Positions 8,368 to 17,009 are shown, numbered from the stretch's first letter. The stretch is DNA of 64,000 nt from Candidatus Saccharibacteria bacterium oral taxon 488 (GCA_010202645.1 CP047920.1:248001-312000); one strand, 5' to 3'. Notes: generated by a model not told the origin, from the letters alone. Made by a program: numbers and translations.

Positions 8368-9345
8368 ATGGAAGAAGTGAGGGAAACGACTGATATTTTT
8401 TTGTGGGCCAATCAAACTGACGCGAAGAAGAATGACTTACAGATTGAGCTGTTTTTGTTTAATAAAAATTACACGCCGTATGTTATGCCTTTGAAGGGCG
8501 ATGTTGAGCAACAGCTCCGGCCGCTATTTTTGTTTGACTATATCAATCAAGTCAATTTGGGGGCGGGTACCGGCCTTAGCGTGCGGGATTATGAGCTGAG
8601 CGAAGCGGAAGACAACGTGCTACTACGAACAGACCTCGCCAAGGTTGGCCGAGCGGAAACCTTGATTCATTTGATCGAGCATGAGCGTGGCGACATCGTA
8701 GAGTTTTCGGAAACTGAGCATGAGTTTAAGCGAATGAAAGGTGTGCTGGCACGGTTTACTGATCCGAATGATCCAGAAAAAGTCTTTTATACAGCCAAGC
8801 TGATCCAGCAGGGACAGACGCTCAAAAGCGCACTGGCGTGGGAGTTTTCTGACGGCAAGTTTGGCGCGTTTAAGGCGGAGGTTGGGTTTAAGGTGCCAGA
8901 TGATAACCAGGTGCTGATCATCGGTCAGGATATATTTGCCTTTAATCCTTCAAAGTTCGAGCGGATGTTTGGCTATGAGTATAAGAAGCAAGTGATTGCT
9001 GATAAGAAAGTGGCGGAAATTGAAAAGGAATATAAGTTGAGTTTCCCGGAGGGGCTGGATCTGAATGCGCTGGTTAAGGAACGTAAAAAGACCATCAATA
9101 AACTGCAGAAATTGGAGATCGGTGAGGTCAAACAAGAGCAGGTGCTGGACTATGCTGATGAGATGCAGCTGGAGCTAATGAGCGATGATAACGGCGCGAT
9201 TATCATCATGGATGGCAATGATCTGGATATGTTTGTGAACCTGATCAACGAGGACTACATTGAGAGCAAAATTACCGGCAAACGCTACGAAATTAAGTCG
9301 AAAAAACTGCTGGGCGAGCCTGAGGGCGAACCGCCACGAGGTTAA
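8368..9345 (+). CDS. DUF4868 / KwaB-like protein
   Basis: A 325-aa protein whose overall pattern recalls DUF4868 (KwaB of the Kiwa anti-phage system). There is a beta-rich N-terminal half, then FAFNPSKFERMFGYEYKK, a helical KTINKLQKL stretch, and a C-terminal DDYxxS-type segment (LINEDYIESKITGKRYEIKSKK). KwaB normally works with the membrane protein KwaA; no KwaA-like gene is present. TGCTATAAT ends 7 nt before the ATG. The PIF1-like helicase starts 2 nt after the stop, so the two are co-transcribed. The assignment is by remembered family pattern and needs a profile search. Confidence 0.55.
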   Translation: MEEVRETTDIFLWANQTDAKKNDLQIELFLFNKNYTPYVMPLKGDVEQQLRPLFLFDYINQVNLGAGTGLSVRDYELSEAEDNVLLRTDLAKVGRAETLIHLIEHERGDIVEFSETEHEFKRMKGVLARFTDPNDPEKVFYTAKLIQQGQTLKSALAWEFSDGKFGAFKAEVGFKVPDDNQVLIIGQDIFAFNPSKFERMFGYEYKKQVIADKKVAEIEKEYKLSFPEGLDLNALVKERKKTINKLQKLEIGEVKQEQVLDYADEMQLELMSDDNGAIIIMDGNDLDMFVNLINEDYIESKITGKRYEIKSKKLLGEPEGEPPRG

Positions 9346-9347
9346 GT

Positions 9348-10868
9348 ATGGACCAGGAATTAGCGCTGGCGATTTTGATGAGCGGTCGGTCGGCGCTGCT
9401 GACGGGTGCGGCTGGTACCGGCAAAACACACCTGCTGAACACTTTTATTGCACAGGCGCGTGACCAGGGTAAAAAGGTGTCGGTAACAGCGACGACGGGG
9501 CTGGCGGCGACGCACTTGGGCGGCAATACCATTCACAGTTGGAGCGGTATTGGCGTTAGCGATCACCTCCCGAACAACTTTTTTGATCGGCTGTCAAAAA
9601 CGCGGCGTGAGGTGATTACCAAGACTGATGTGTTGGTGATTGACGAAATTTCCATGCTGCATGATTTTCGGTTGGATATGGTCGATCGGGTGCTGCGCGG
9701 CGTCAGGGAAAACGACCAGCCGTTTGGTGGTGTGCAGCTGGTGATGAGTGGCGATTTTTTCCAATTGCCGCCAATCAATCGTCCGAGCGAGCAGGGCGGC
9801 GGCTTCGTGGTGTACTCGGAGGTGTGGCAGGAATTGCAGCCGGCGGTGCTATATCTGGAGCGGCAATATCGGCAAAATGACGAGCAGCTGCTGGAGATTT
9901 TAACGGCGCTGAGAAATGACGATATCAGGCGGCATCACGCTGAGATGTTGCTGGCGCGAACGGAAGTTCAGCCGCCTGATGGTGATATCACCGAGCTACA
10001 CACCGTCAATGTTGATGTTGACGCCATCAATAGCCAGAAGCTGGCGGAGCTGGCGGGCGAGGAGCGGACGTATCAGCAGACGACGACAGGCTCAAAGGTG
10101 TATGTCGAGAGTCTGCAGCGGTCGGTGCTGGCACCGAGTGAGCTGGTGTTGAAACTGGGTGCGTTGGTGATGGCGGTGAAAAATTCGCCGCAGAAATTGT
10201 ACGCCAATGGTAGTATCGGCACGGTGGTGGATTTCGAGCCGCTGACGGACTATCCAATTGTGGAGTTTCGCAGTGGCCAGCAGGTGACCATGGTGCCGGA
10301 TGTGTGGGAATTGCGTGATGGTGAGCGTAAGCGCGCTAGCATTTCCCAGGTACCACTGCGCCTGGCGTGGGCTATCACCGTGCATAAAAGCCAAGGCATG
10401 ACACTGGACGCGGCAAAAATTGACCTGAGAAAAGCGTTCGTTGAAGGTATGGGCTATGTGGCGCTCAGTCGGGTGCGGGATCTTGATAATCTGTATCTCT
10501 ATGGCATCAACCGCAAGGCACTGGAAATTTCACCAGATGCATTGGCGATTGATGAGGTGCTGCAGCGGGCAAGTGATGAGGCGGCCAAGCACTATCGTCC
10601 AATGTTGGAGGAAATGAAGCGAAAGCAGTCGGTGCCAAAAAAATCCGGTAAAAAATCTCAGTCCGGCAGCTGGCAGCAAAAGATTGCCAAAATGCGCGAA
10701 ACCCACCCCAACGCCTACATGCCGTGGGAAAAAGCCGACGATGACATCCTCAAACAGGAGTTTCTGCAGGGAGCAACCATCCAGCAGCTTAGTCAACAAC
10801 TTGGCCGGCATGAAGGCTCAATTCGCATGCGGCTGCAGAAGCATTTTGGGGAGGATGTGGTGCAGTAG
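9348..10868 (+). CDS. PIF1/Dda-like superfamily 1 helicase
   Basis: A 506-aa protein. GAAGTGKTH (Walker A, about residues 20-28), LVIDEISML (Walker B) and SGDFFQLPP (motif III) follow in order, with VHKSQGMTLD and YVALSRVRDL as motifs V and VI. These are hallmarks of PIF1-type 5'-3' DNA helicases. After about residue 415 comes a Lys/Ser-rich linker, then a small helix-turn-helix-like tail (ATIQQLSQQLGRHEGSI) likely to bind DNA. It lies 2 nt after the KwaB-like gene with no promoter of its own. Confidence 0.88.
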   Translation: MDQELALAILMSGRSALLTGAAGTGKTHLLNTFIAQARDQGKKVSVTATTGLAATHLGGNTIHSWSGIGVSDHLPNNFFDRLSKTRREVITKTDVLVIDEISMLHDFRLDMVDRVLRGVRENDQPFGGVQLVMSGDFFQLPPINRPSEQGGGFVVYSEVWQELQPAVLYLERQYRQNDEQLLEILTALRNDDIRRHHAEMLLARTEVQPPDGDITELHTVNVDVDAINSQKLAELAGEERTYQQTTTGSKVYVESLQRSVLAPSELVLKLGALVMAVKNSPQKLYANGSIGTVVDFEPLTDYPIVEFRSGQQVTMVPDVWELRDGERKRASISQVPLRLAWAITVHKSQGMTLDAAKIDLRKAFVEGMGYVALSRVRDLDNLYLYGINRKALEISPDALAIDEVLQRASDEAAKHYRPMLEEMKRKQSVPKKSGKKSQSGSWQQKIAKMRETHPNAYMPWEKADDDILKQEFLQGATIQQLSQQLGRHEGSIRMRLQKHFGEDVVQ

Positions 10869-10913
10869 CCCCAGGATGGCAGATGAGCTGATAACTTGGT
10901 ATAATATACATTG

Positions 10914-12173
10914 ATGACAGCGAAGCAATCTGAACGCATCGTGTTTCCGAAGAAGTTTTTATGGGGTGCAGCGACGTCGGCGCATCAGGTCGAGGGTGGC
11001 CTGGTGAACCAGTGGACGACGTGGGAGCTTGAACATGCCAAGCGGCTGTCCGTGCAGGCGCTGCATCAATTTGGTGATATTGACAGCTGGCCGCGCATCA
11101 AAAAAGAGGCGACCAGGTCTGACAACTACGTATCGGGGCGGGGTGTCGATCATTACCATCGCTATGAGGAAGATTTCGCGATTCTCAAGAGCCTCAACAT
11201 GAATGCCTTTCGATTCTGTATTGAATGGGCGCGAATTGAGCCGCAAGAGGGCGCGTGGGATGCGGCGGCGATCGCCCACTATCGGACGTATCTACGGACG
11301 CTGAAAAAGATGGGTATTACACCGGTGGTGACGCTGTTTCATTTTACACTACCAGAGTGGTTTGCGGCCAAGGGCGGCTTTGAAAAGCGGCGCAATATCA
11401 AATATTTCGTGTATTACGTTGAGAAAGTTTTGAGCGAGTTGGGGCGCGACATTGAGTGGATCGTGACCATTAACGAGCCGACCGTGTACGCCGGCGAGAG
11501 CTACCTCGAGGGGCATTGGCCGCCGAATAAAACTCGTAAGCGTGATATGCTGCGCGTGCTCTATAACCTCGTTACGGCGCATAAAAAAGTGTATAAATTG
11601 ACGCGTGCTCGCAAAAAGTGGAAGGTGTCGATGGCGCATCATCTGATCTATTGCTATCCTGGCGATGATGCGATTCTTAGTCGTGCTAGTGCGCGGGTGG
11701 CACATTATTTCTTGAACACGTGGGTGCTGCGTCGAGTGCGGCGGCATAGTGATTTCTTGGCGATCAATTATTACTTTGCCCGGCGGATTTATGGCTATCG
11801 GGCGCATGATCCGTATCTGAAGGTCAGTGATCTTGGCTGGGATATGCAGCCGGATAAATTGCAGTATCTACTGGAGGACGTAGCCGAGCGCTATCGGTTG
11901 CCGATTATGATTACCGAGAATGGGCTGGCGGACGGCACTGATAGCCAGCGGCAGTGGTGGCTGACCGAGACGATCAAGGCAATGCACGAGGCGCTAAAGC
12001 GCGATATCAAGCTGATTGGTTATCTACACTGGAGTCTGCTTGATAATTTTGAATGGGACAAGGGCTATTGGCCAAAGTTTGGTCTGGCGGCAGTCAACCG
12101 GCAGACCATGACCCGGACGGTACGGCCGAGCGCCCGCTGGTTTGCGGCGGTGATCAAGAAGCTGCGCGTGTAG
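10914..12173 (+). CDS. Glycoside hydrolase family 1 (beta-glucosidase-like)
   Basis: A 419-aa GH1 TIM barrel. KFLWGAATSAHQVEGG opens the barrel, TINEPTVYA carries the acid/base Glu near residue 188, and ITENGLAD carries the nucleophile Glu near residue 334. HWSLLDNFEWDKGY is the typical aglycone-side motif. No signal peptide is visible, so it probably acts on imported or intracellular beta-glucosides or phospho-glucosides. It is slightly shorter than usual GH1 enzymes (440-480 aa). TATAAT at 10900-10905 is 8 nt before the ATG; the TTG at 10911 is a less likely start. Confidence 0.9.
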   Translation: MTAKQSERIVFPKKFLWGAATSAHQVEGGLVNQWTTWELEHAKRLSVQALHQFGDIDSWPRIKKEATRSDNYVSGRGVDHYHRYEEDFAILKSLNMNAFRFCIEWARIEPQEGAWDAAAIAHYRTYLRTLKKMGITPVVTLFHFTLPEWFAAKGGFEKRRNIKYFVYYVEKVLSELGRDIEWIVTINEPTVYAGESYLEGHWPPNKTRKRDMLRVLYNLVTAHKKVYKLTRARKKWKVSMAHHLIYCYPGDDAILSRASARVAHYFLNTWVLRRVRRHSDFLAINYYFARRIYGYRAHDPYLKVSDLGWDMQPDKLQYLLEDVAERYRLPIMITENGLADGTDSQRQWWLTETIKAMHEALKRDIKLIGYLHWSLLDNFEWDKGYWPKFGLAAVNRQTMTRTVRPSARWFAAVIKKLRV

Positions 12174-12221
12174 CTTATCTAGGGGCGGTACTGGCGTAAG
12201 CTGTGGGCAAGGATAGCGCCG

Positions 12222-12250
12222 TTGACATTATTGATATATTATGCTACTAT
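12222..12250 (+). promoter_or_regulatory. Sigma-70-type promoter of the 12.3-14.5 kb operon
   Basis: TTGACA at 12222-12227, a 17-bp spacer, and TACTAT at 12245-12250. The ATG at 12261 lies 10 nt further on, predicting a leaderless or nearly leaderless mRNA. It places transcription downstream of the open-frame TTG at 12222, so that longer start is rejected. Confidence 0.7.
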
Positions 12251-12260
12251 GCAACTAGTA

Positions 12261-14066
12261 ATGACCGAAACAAATACGACTAACATTAGTGCTGCTGGCG
12301 AGGGGACGCCCCCGTCCCAGGTTGTTGAGGAGCCTCTCTTGTCAGAAACAAAAGGCGAAAAACCGGGCTTCTTGGGTAGGATAAGAAAGGCTGTGGGCAA
12401 TTTGGCGTTGCGGCTTATAGCGTGCGGCGAAGACGGCCAAGCTAACAGAGACAATAGTGGTGCTGATAGTGAAAATTCTGATGGTGCGGAAGAAACAGCA
12501 GAAACACTTGACGATGAAACACTGCAGAGAATTGAGGAGATTGAGGAGCGGTGTGACTTCTACGTTGATATTCTTCTAGAGGACAGTGATATCGCAGATA
12601 TGCTTATGTCTGGTAAGTATGAAGAAATAGAAAAATTTATACCTAATATAAGAGAGTTGGTTGCGAGTGATGGTCGGCTTAATCCAGAGTCGGAAGATTA
12701 TGATTTTGATTACGCCGGGGATACTTTATTGCGCTTAGCACGAAATAGTGTTAAGGAGCTTTTTGGGAGACAGTATGAGCATATGCCAAAACTTACCGAT
12801 AAACTGCGTCACGTAATGTGGGAGCTGATCAATTCAGTACGCTCTTTGGCTGATAGCTATGATCCCTCCTATATTTTTGACAATGAATACCAGCACTCAA
12901 TGTTTGAACTGATAGGAGTCGAAAGGATGTTGCCCGAGGGGGTGGCCGAAGAGTTTAGGGACATGGTCCTCAGTGAGGTAGCTAGATATGTTACGATGTT
13001 GAACCATAATTGCGATTATGGTTACAAGACGACAATGAAGTGGTTGGAGGATCGTGGTTTTCCACCGTGCTACTGGCCGCGAGATGCAAGAGAACGAGAG
13101 GATTTTCCAGAGCCGCTGCGCCAAGTACTTGTTGAAGATGCGGTAAGCCATATCGACCACTTGGTAATTAGGTACTATGGCAGAGGAGATAGGGGGGAAT
13201 GGGTAGATGCGGAGGTAATGCATAAATATTTTGAGGCGCGTTGGCTAGGCATGACTCCCTCCGAAATTTGTGGTAGTTATGATGGGAATCTGATTTACTA
13301 TTGGCATCAGTGGGTTAACGATATGGACAAGGTTATTGATGGAGTTGGACTAGACAACGCCAAAAAGCTGCAGAAAGAACTTGGGATAACCCATTTTGGT
13401 GATTGGAGTCCAGAGACTTTGAGGGGTACGCTGAAGCTACTAGAAACTGGACGTACCGAATCCGGTAATCCAGCAACGATTATCGTCAGGGGTGCTACAG
13501 GAGACCATAACGGTGCTGCGGGGACGTATGGAGATATAGAATCCCCCAATACATTTGCTGTTGAAATAAACCATACGAGCGATCTGTCTCGTGTAGTAAA
13601 AAAGCTAGAAGGAGCTGGCGTCGATAGCAATACGTTTGATACGCTTGTCTTGTTTGGTCATGGTTCTGAGAGTCGTTTTTTCATGTCGTCGGACGAGAAG
13701 ATACCGCCCAATCCTCGGAAATGGTACAATAAAAAAGGTATGCGTAGCCTGATAGAGACGCTGGGGATAGGCACGATCATACTAAACTCGTGTCATCCAC
13801 TTGTGCGGGAAAAAAGATTTGATGCTCTTATGGTTGGTGACAAGCCACAGCAACGTAGAGGTACGGCGGTAGCGCTATCTAAGGCGTTTCCTGGGGTGCA
13901 GGTTATTAGCGGATTGGACGGGGCAACAAGTTCTTACATTATAAAGGGAACAGGCAATATGCAAATCACCACAGAAGACAAGGGTACAATAAACGCATCA
14001 TCAATGACAGCAGTAACTAAAAACGGGTTAACACGTGTGCATAGAGAGGAGGTTAAAATCCAATGA
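12261..14066 (+). CDS. Unknown 601-aa protein with possible clan-CD (caspase-fold) C-terminal domain
   Basis: No full-length family was recognised. An acidic, disordered region (about residues 50-85) is followed by a long helical middle region. The C-terminal about 170 residues show TLVLFGHGSESRFF and, about 55 residues later, GTIILNSCHP. They continue with AVALSKAFPGVQVIS. A hydrophobic strand then HG, and a second strand then SC, is the His/Cys dyad layout of clan CD peptases (caspases, gingipains, CHAT, C80). No signal peptide is seen. It overlaps the next gene by ATGA. The peptidase reading is inference from motif layout only. Confidence 0.5.
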   Translation: MTETNTTNISAAGEGTPPSQVVEEPLLSETKGEKPGFLGRIRKAVGNLALRLIACGEDGQANRDNSGADSENSDGAEETAETLDDETLQRIEEIEERCDFYVDILLEDSDIADMLMSGKYEEIEKFIPNIRELVASDGRLNPESEDYDFDYAGDTLLRLARNSVKELFGRQYEHMPKLTDKLRHVMWELINSVRSLADSYDPSYIFDNEYQHSMFELIGVERMLPEGVAEEFRDMVLSEVARYVTMLNHNCDYGYKTTMKWLEDRGFPPCYWPRDAREREDFPEPLRQVLVEDAVSHIDHLVIRYYGRGDRGEWVDAEVMHKYFEARWLGMTPSEICGSYDGNLIYYWHQWVNDMDKVIDGVGLDNAKKLQKELGITHFGDWSPETLRGTLKLLETGRTESGNPATIIVRGATGDHNGAAGTYGDIESPNTFAVEINHTSDLSRVVKKLEGAGVDSNTFDTLVLFGHGSESRFFMSSDEKIPPNPRKWYNKKGMRSLIETLGIGTIILNSCHPLVREKRFDALMVGDKPQQRRGTAVALSKAFPGVQVISGLDGATSSYIIKGTGNMQITTEDKGTINASSMTAVTKNGLTRVHREEVKIQ

Positions 14067-14473
14067 GCGAGACAGTAGAAAGAAACAGCGGTCCATCACT
14101 ACGAGAACAGTTACTCAAAGTATCACAGGAGATGAGTCAAACCCTCATTGACTGCGAGCAGGTGGCGCAGAATTATTTGGATAGTATAGCGGGTGCGATG
14201 CATCGTTTGGGTGTTAGTTCTCAGGATGTTACTCTTGGTCGGTTTGATGAAAACGGTGATGTGTCGAAGACCGAGTTCGACACGTATCGTATTTGTTGCG
14301 ATAATACCGATGAAGGTGAAAGAGGTGATTGTCACGTCTATAAAGTTGCTGCTGATGAAAATTTGCGCGAGATTACTGCGCAAGGGGCAGATCTTGATAC
14401 GTGCAATATATTAGAGCGACTTCAGCGTGAGTTATATCGCACGACCCGTGATGCGGTGCACCGTAACCAATAG
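14063..14473 (+). CDS. Unknown small acidic protein, partner of the 601-aa protein
   Basis: A 136-aa protein with no recognised family. The N-terminal half is predicted helical (LREQLLKVSQEMSQTLIDCE), and the middle contains a Cys-rich segment (YRICCDNTDEGERGDC). It starts within the stop codon of the upstream gene (ATGA), so its synthesis is coupled to the 601-aa protein. A strong hairpin terminator follows. It may be a substrate, inhibitor or chaperone of the larger protein; nothing in the sequence settles this. Confidence 0.65.
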   Translation: MSETVERNSGPSLREQLLKVSQEMSQTLIDCEQVAQNYLDSIAGAMHRLGVSSQDVTLGRFDENGDVSKTEFDTYRICCDNTDEGERGDCHVYKVAADENLREITAQGADLDTCNILERLQRELYRTTRDAVHRNQ

Positions 14474-14500
14474 TGTTTTAGTCGAGCACAGCACCACTAG

Positions 14501-14534
14501 ACTTTTCCACAGAATCGTGGAAAAGTTTTTGTTT
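14501..14534 (+). terminator. Rho-independent terminator
   Basis: A perfect 10-bp stem ACTTTTCCAC/GTGGAAAAGT with a 6-nt loop AGAATC is followed by a T-rich tract. It ends the two-gene operon and separates it from the mraZ promoter. Confidence 0.85.
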
Positions 14535-14544
14535 GGTAGGGAAA

Positions 14545-14598
14545 TGGGTAGAAAGTGGGTAAAAAGGCTTGCATGTGGGTAGTTGTGGGTAGTATAGT
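14545..14598 (+). promoter_or_regulatory. mraZ promoter with MraZ-type TGGGT operator repeats
   Basis: TGGGT occurs at 14545, 14556, 14576 and 14586. The last two are spaced exactly 10 bp apart, as in known MraZ boxes (TGGGN repeats one helical turn apart). TTGCAT (14569-14574), an 18-bp spacer and TATAGT (14593-14598) form the promoter, so the boxes overlap it. Autoregulation of the dcw operon by MraZ is established in other bacteria; here it is inferred from site layout. Confidence 0.75.
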
Positions 14599-14691
14599 GG
14601 AATCAGTGGAACGAATGTTGGCGGGTAACACCAACCAAAACAAACATCCACTGCGAAAAAACCAACTAATCTACCACGGAGGAAGGACGAC

Positions 14692-15060
14692 GTGCAGACA
14701 GATTACTTTGAGCGAAAGTTGGACGACAAGCGGCGCTTGACGATCCCGGCCGAGCTCAGGGCAGAGTTTGCGTCTGGCGTTGTGTTGACCCGCGGGTTTG
14801 GCAACTATCTGCACCTGTATCCACAGCGAGTCTGGGATCGGGAAGTGGAGGGCGCGCTGACCGGAAGTATTCTGGATGAGCGTGTGGCCGACCTGAACGT
14901 CAAGTTTCGCCGCGGTAAAACCGCCTCGGCGCTCGACCAGAAACAGGGGCGAGTGACGATTGAGCAGCATTTACTCGACTATGCTGGCATTGACCGGGAA
15001 GTCGTGGCGGTGCGGGCGGGCGCGTATTTTCGGCTGATGGCGGCTGAGAATGCAGACTGA
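14692..15060 (+). CDS. mraZ: Transcriptional regulator MraZ
   Basis: A 122-aa protein with two AbrB-like halves. The first carries LDDKRRLTIPAELR (the DxxxR signature) and the second EQKQGRVTIEQHLLDYAGI-like residues. MraZ represses the dcw cluster by binding TGGGN repeats, which are present upstream. The start is GTG preceded by GGAGG about 9 nt away, one of few clear Shine-Dalgarno starts in the window. It is shorter than typical MraZ (about 140-150 aa). It heads the division/cell-wall cluster. Confidence 0.92.
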   Translation: MQTDYFERKLDDKRRLTIPAELRAEFASGVVLTRGFGNYLHLYPQRVWDREVEGALTGSILDERVADLNVKFRRGKTASALDQKQGRVTIEQHLLDYAGIDREVVAVRAGAYFRLMAAENAD

Positions 15061-15328
15061 TTAGCTGGTCTAGTACTTTAACAATTTGAAAACCTCTCGA
15101 GATCAACTATCTGGGTATTTGAAGATGGCAGGTGGCAATTTGCTCCACGATAAAAACGGCAACGTTCTTTCCTCAAAACACCTCCCAAAAAACTCCACCT
15201 CACACATAAGTCTCTTTTGGAAACTATGGTTGTCACTGATAATCATCACATTTCCACTCTTAGACAACAAAAACAAACAAAACACAAATACAAAACGGCC
15301 AGAATTAAATATCCAGTTAGGTGATCTC

Positions 15329-15410
15329 GAGCAGCAAAAGAGGAGGGGCTCACCCCTCCGGCAGCCAGCCGAACTAAATTCGTCTGCGCTGCCTCCTCCC
15401 CCTAAAGCTC
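15329..15410 (+). promoter_or_regulatory. GC-rich structured segment before rsmH
   Basis: Within the 395-bp mraZ-rsmH gap, the first 250 bp are AT-rich and hold nothing I can support. This part then holds a hairpin GGAGGGG/CCCCTCC (15342-15359), a second stem GGCAGC/GCTGCC (15360-15393) and a competing pairing GAGGAGG/CCTCCTC (15340-15346 with 15392-15398). GAGC/GCTC could close the whole element. There is no T tract. It may be an attenuator of mraZ read-through or a structured RNA. It ends just upstream of the rsmH promoter. Confidence 0.4.
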
Positions 15411-15443
15411 GCTTACGCTCGTGCGGATCGGCTTGCGGGATGG

Positions 15444-15449
15444 TATACT
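15444..15449 (+). promoter_or_regulatory. Extended -10 box of rsmH
   Basis: TGGTATACT ends 6 nt before the rsmH ATG. This gives rsmH its own leaderless promoter inside the dcw cluster, apart from the MraZ-controlled one. Confidence 0.75.
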
Positions 15450-15455
15450 TTTGCT

Positions 15456-16373
15456 ATGAGTATTAAAGAACATCCACCACAGTCGGAAGCGCTTCAAGTG
15501 AGCGAACCGATTCATGTTCCCGTACTCCTTGAGGTGACCTTGGATAGGTTGCGGCCAGCCAGAGGCGAGAGGTATCTCGACCTGACGGCTGGCTATGGCG
15601 GCCATGCCAGGGAATTCTTGACGAGGACGGATAATTACTTGGGCGCAGTGCTGGTTGACCGCGATGATAAAGCGATTAGCACGCTGGGCGATTTGGCCGA
15701 AAAAGGCGCGACGCTGATTCACAAGGATTTTGTGAGCGCAGCGCAGGATTTGGTCAAGCAGGGACGTACATTTGACGTGATTTTGGCTGATTTGGGGGTG
15801 TCGTCACCGCAGCTTGACAGAGCAGAGAGAGGTTTTTCGTTTCGGTTTGACGGGCCGCTGGATATGCGGATGGATAATCGGACGGAAACGACGGCAGCGG
15901 ATATCGTCAATTCGTATTCGGTTGATGAGCTGACGCGGCTGATTACTCGTTACGGCGAGGAAAGTCCCGGACGGGCCAGGCGGATTGCGCAGGCAATTGT
16001 TGGTGCCAGGCCGATTCGGGGAACGACTGAGCTGGCTGATCTGATCAAGCACACTGTCGGTCGCGGCGGGATGAAACATCATCCGGCGACTCGCACCTTT
16101 CAGGCACTGCGCATTGAAGTCAATCACGAACTTCGGCTAGTTGAGGAATTATTGCCGCTGCTGCCACGCCTTCTTAGCAGGGGCGGGCGGGTCGGAATAA
16201 TTAGCTTTCATAGCCTAGAGGATCGATTGGTTAAGCGATATTGCTGGGAGCAAGCAGCTGCCGGTTACGAGGCCGAGCTGATCATCCCAGAGAAAAAACC
16301 GGTGTCTGGAACAGAAGATGTTCACAATCCGCGCAGTCGAAGCGCCAAGTTTCGCTACGCCGTGAAAACATAA
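15456..16373 (+). CDS. rsmH: 16S rRNA (cytosine-1402-N4) methyltransferase
   Basis: A 305-aa protein. HVPVLLEVTLDRL opens the protein and LDLTAGYGGHA is the SAM-binding loop. ADLGVSSPQLD, the RGFSFRFDGPLDMRM stretch and the late ISFHSLEDRLVK are all diagnostic of RsmH (MraW). It methylates C1402 of 16S rRNA. Length is as usual. It is followed by a micro-ORF and ftsL as in standard dcw order. Confidence 0.95.
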   Translation: MSIKEHPPQSEALQVSEPIHVPVLLEVTLDRLRPARGERYLDLTAGYGGHAREFLTRTDNYLGAVLVDRDDKAISTLGDLAEKGATLIHKDFVSAAQDLVKQGRTFDVILADLGVSSPQLDRAERGFSFRFDGPLDMRMDNRTETTAADIVNSYSVDELTRLITRYGEESPGRARRIAQAIVGARPIRGTTELADLIKHTVGRGGMKHHPATRTFQALRIEVNHELRLVEELLPLLPRLLSRGGRVGIISFHSLEDRLVKRYCWEQAAAGYEAELIIPEKKPVSGTEDVHNPRSRSAKFRYAVKT

Positions 16374-16396
16374 ACAAAAAGAAGGAGGGCGACACC

Positions 16397-16468
16397 ATGC
16401 CAATCCACATCAAAGTACAATTCCAGGACGCAGAAGCAGCTGAGACCGTTGCGGTACGCCGCGGCTAA
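16397..16468 (+). CDS. 23-codon micro-ORF between rsmH and ftsL
   Basis: ATG at 16397 follows one of the strongest Shine-Dalgarno sequences in the window (AAGGAGGG, 7 nt spacing). It encodes a 23-residue peptide (starting MPIHIKVQFQDA, ending VAVRRG) before TAA. A hairpin follows at 16514-16544. The strong ribosome site contrasts with the leaderless style of the other genes and suggests real translation, perhaps as a leader peptide for ftsL/ftsI. No homology was recognised. Confidence 0.5.
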   Translation: MPIHIKVQFQDAEAAETVAVRRG

Positions 16469-16513
16469 GTAAGCTCGCTTGATAGTTTTCCCGGAAAAAG
16501 TATGCAAGCTCGG

Positions 16514-16544
16514 CGGCTCGTTCTTCCACGATAGGGGCGAGCCG
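16514..16544 (+). terminator. Hairpin between the micro-ORF and ftsL (possible attenuator)
   Basis: CGGCTCG (16514-16520) pairs perfectly with CGAGCCG (16538-16544) around a 17-nt loop. A TTTTCC tract follows 10 nt later rather than directly, so it is not a canonical terminator. A smaller TTTTCC/GGAAAA palindrome lies at 16486-16498. Position after the micro-ORF suggests attenuation or translational control. Confidence 0.35.
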
Positions 16545-16623
16545 ACCGGCCGTGTTTTCCTGTGTCTTGATGACACGCCGCCGAAAACCAAACCGTAACA
16601 AATTAAACACACAGAAATTATTT

Positions 16624-16974
16624 ATGCACACACGCTCATCCACCACATTTACGCCGCGTCGTCCTGGGCCGCAGCTTCGCCGTAACCAGAACGCCACCCG
16701 TTTTCGATCACAGACCAAGCTCGGGCCAGTGGCGCATACGGTGTTGGTGGCGCTGATGATTATGGTGCTGGGGCTGGTGTACTTGACGCAGGCGACCAAG
16801 ACGACGGCCTATGGTTACGAGGCGGAGGGGCTGGATTCGCAGTTGAATGAGCTGGCGACGAAAAAGTCAGAGCTAGAGGTACAGAATGCGCGGCTGACAG
16901 CACTCGAAAAGGTCAAGCATAGCAACGTCGCCTCGGCGATGAAAACACCGACACAGACGAACTACGCTCGCTAG
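16624..16974 (+). CDS. ftsL: FtsL-like division protein
   Basis: A 116-aa bitopic protein: a basic, Pro/Arg-rich N-terminus, one membrane segment around residues 40-57 (TVLVALMIMVLGLVYL), then a coiled-coil-like region (LNELATKKSELEVQNARL). This architecture and its place between rsmH and ftsI match FtsL, the scaffold of the FtsQLB complex. Sequence conservation in this family is low, so position is the main support. I chose the ATG at 16624; the in-frame ATG at 16552 overlaps the hairpin region. Confidence 0.75.
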   Translation: MHTRSSTTFTPRRPGPQLRRNQNATRFRSQTKLGPVAHTVLVALMIMVLGLVYLTQATKTTAYGYEAEGLDSQLNELATKKSELEVQNARLTALEKVKHSNVASAMKTPTQTNYAR

Positions 16975-17009
16975 CCTGGGGGTAAAAGTGGTACAATAGG
17001 ACAAGCGGT

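Noticed and set aside
15086..15466. 126-codon open frame between mraZ and rsmH
   Set aside because: It crosses the GC-rich hairpin region and the rsmH promoter and start, has low-complexity Asn/Lys and Pro content, and lacks a ribosome site or leaderless promoter.
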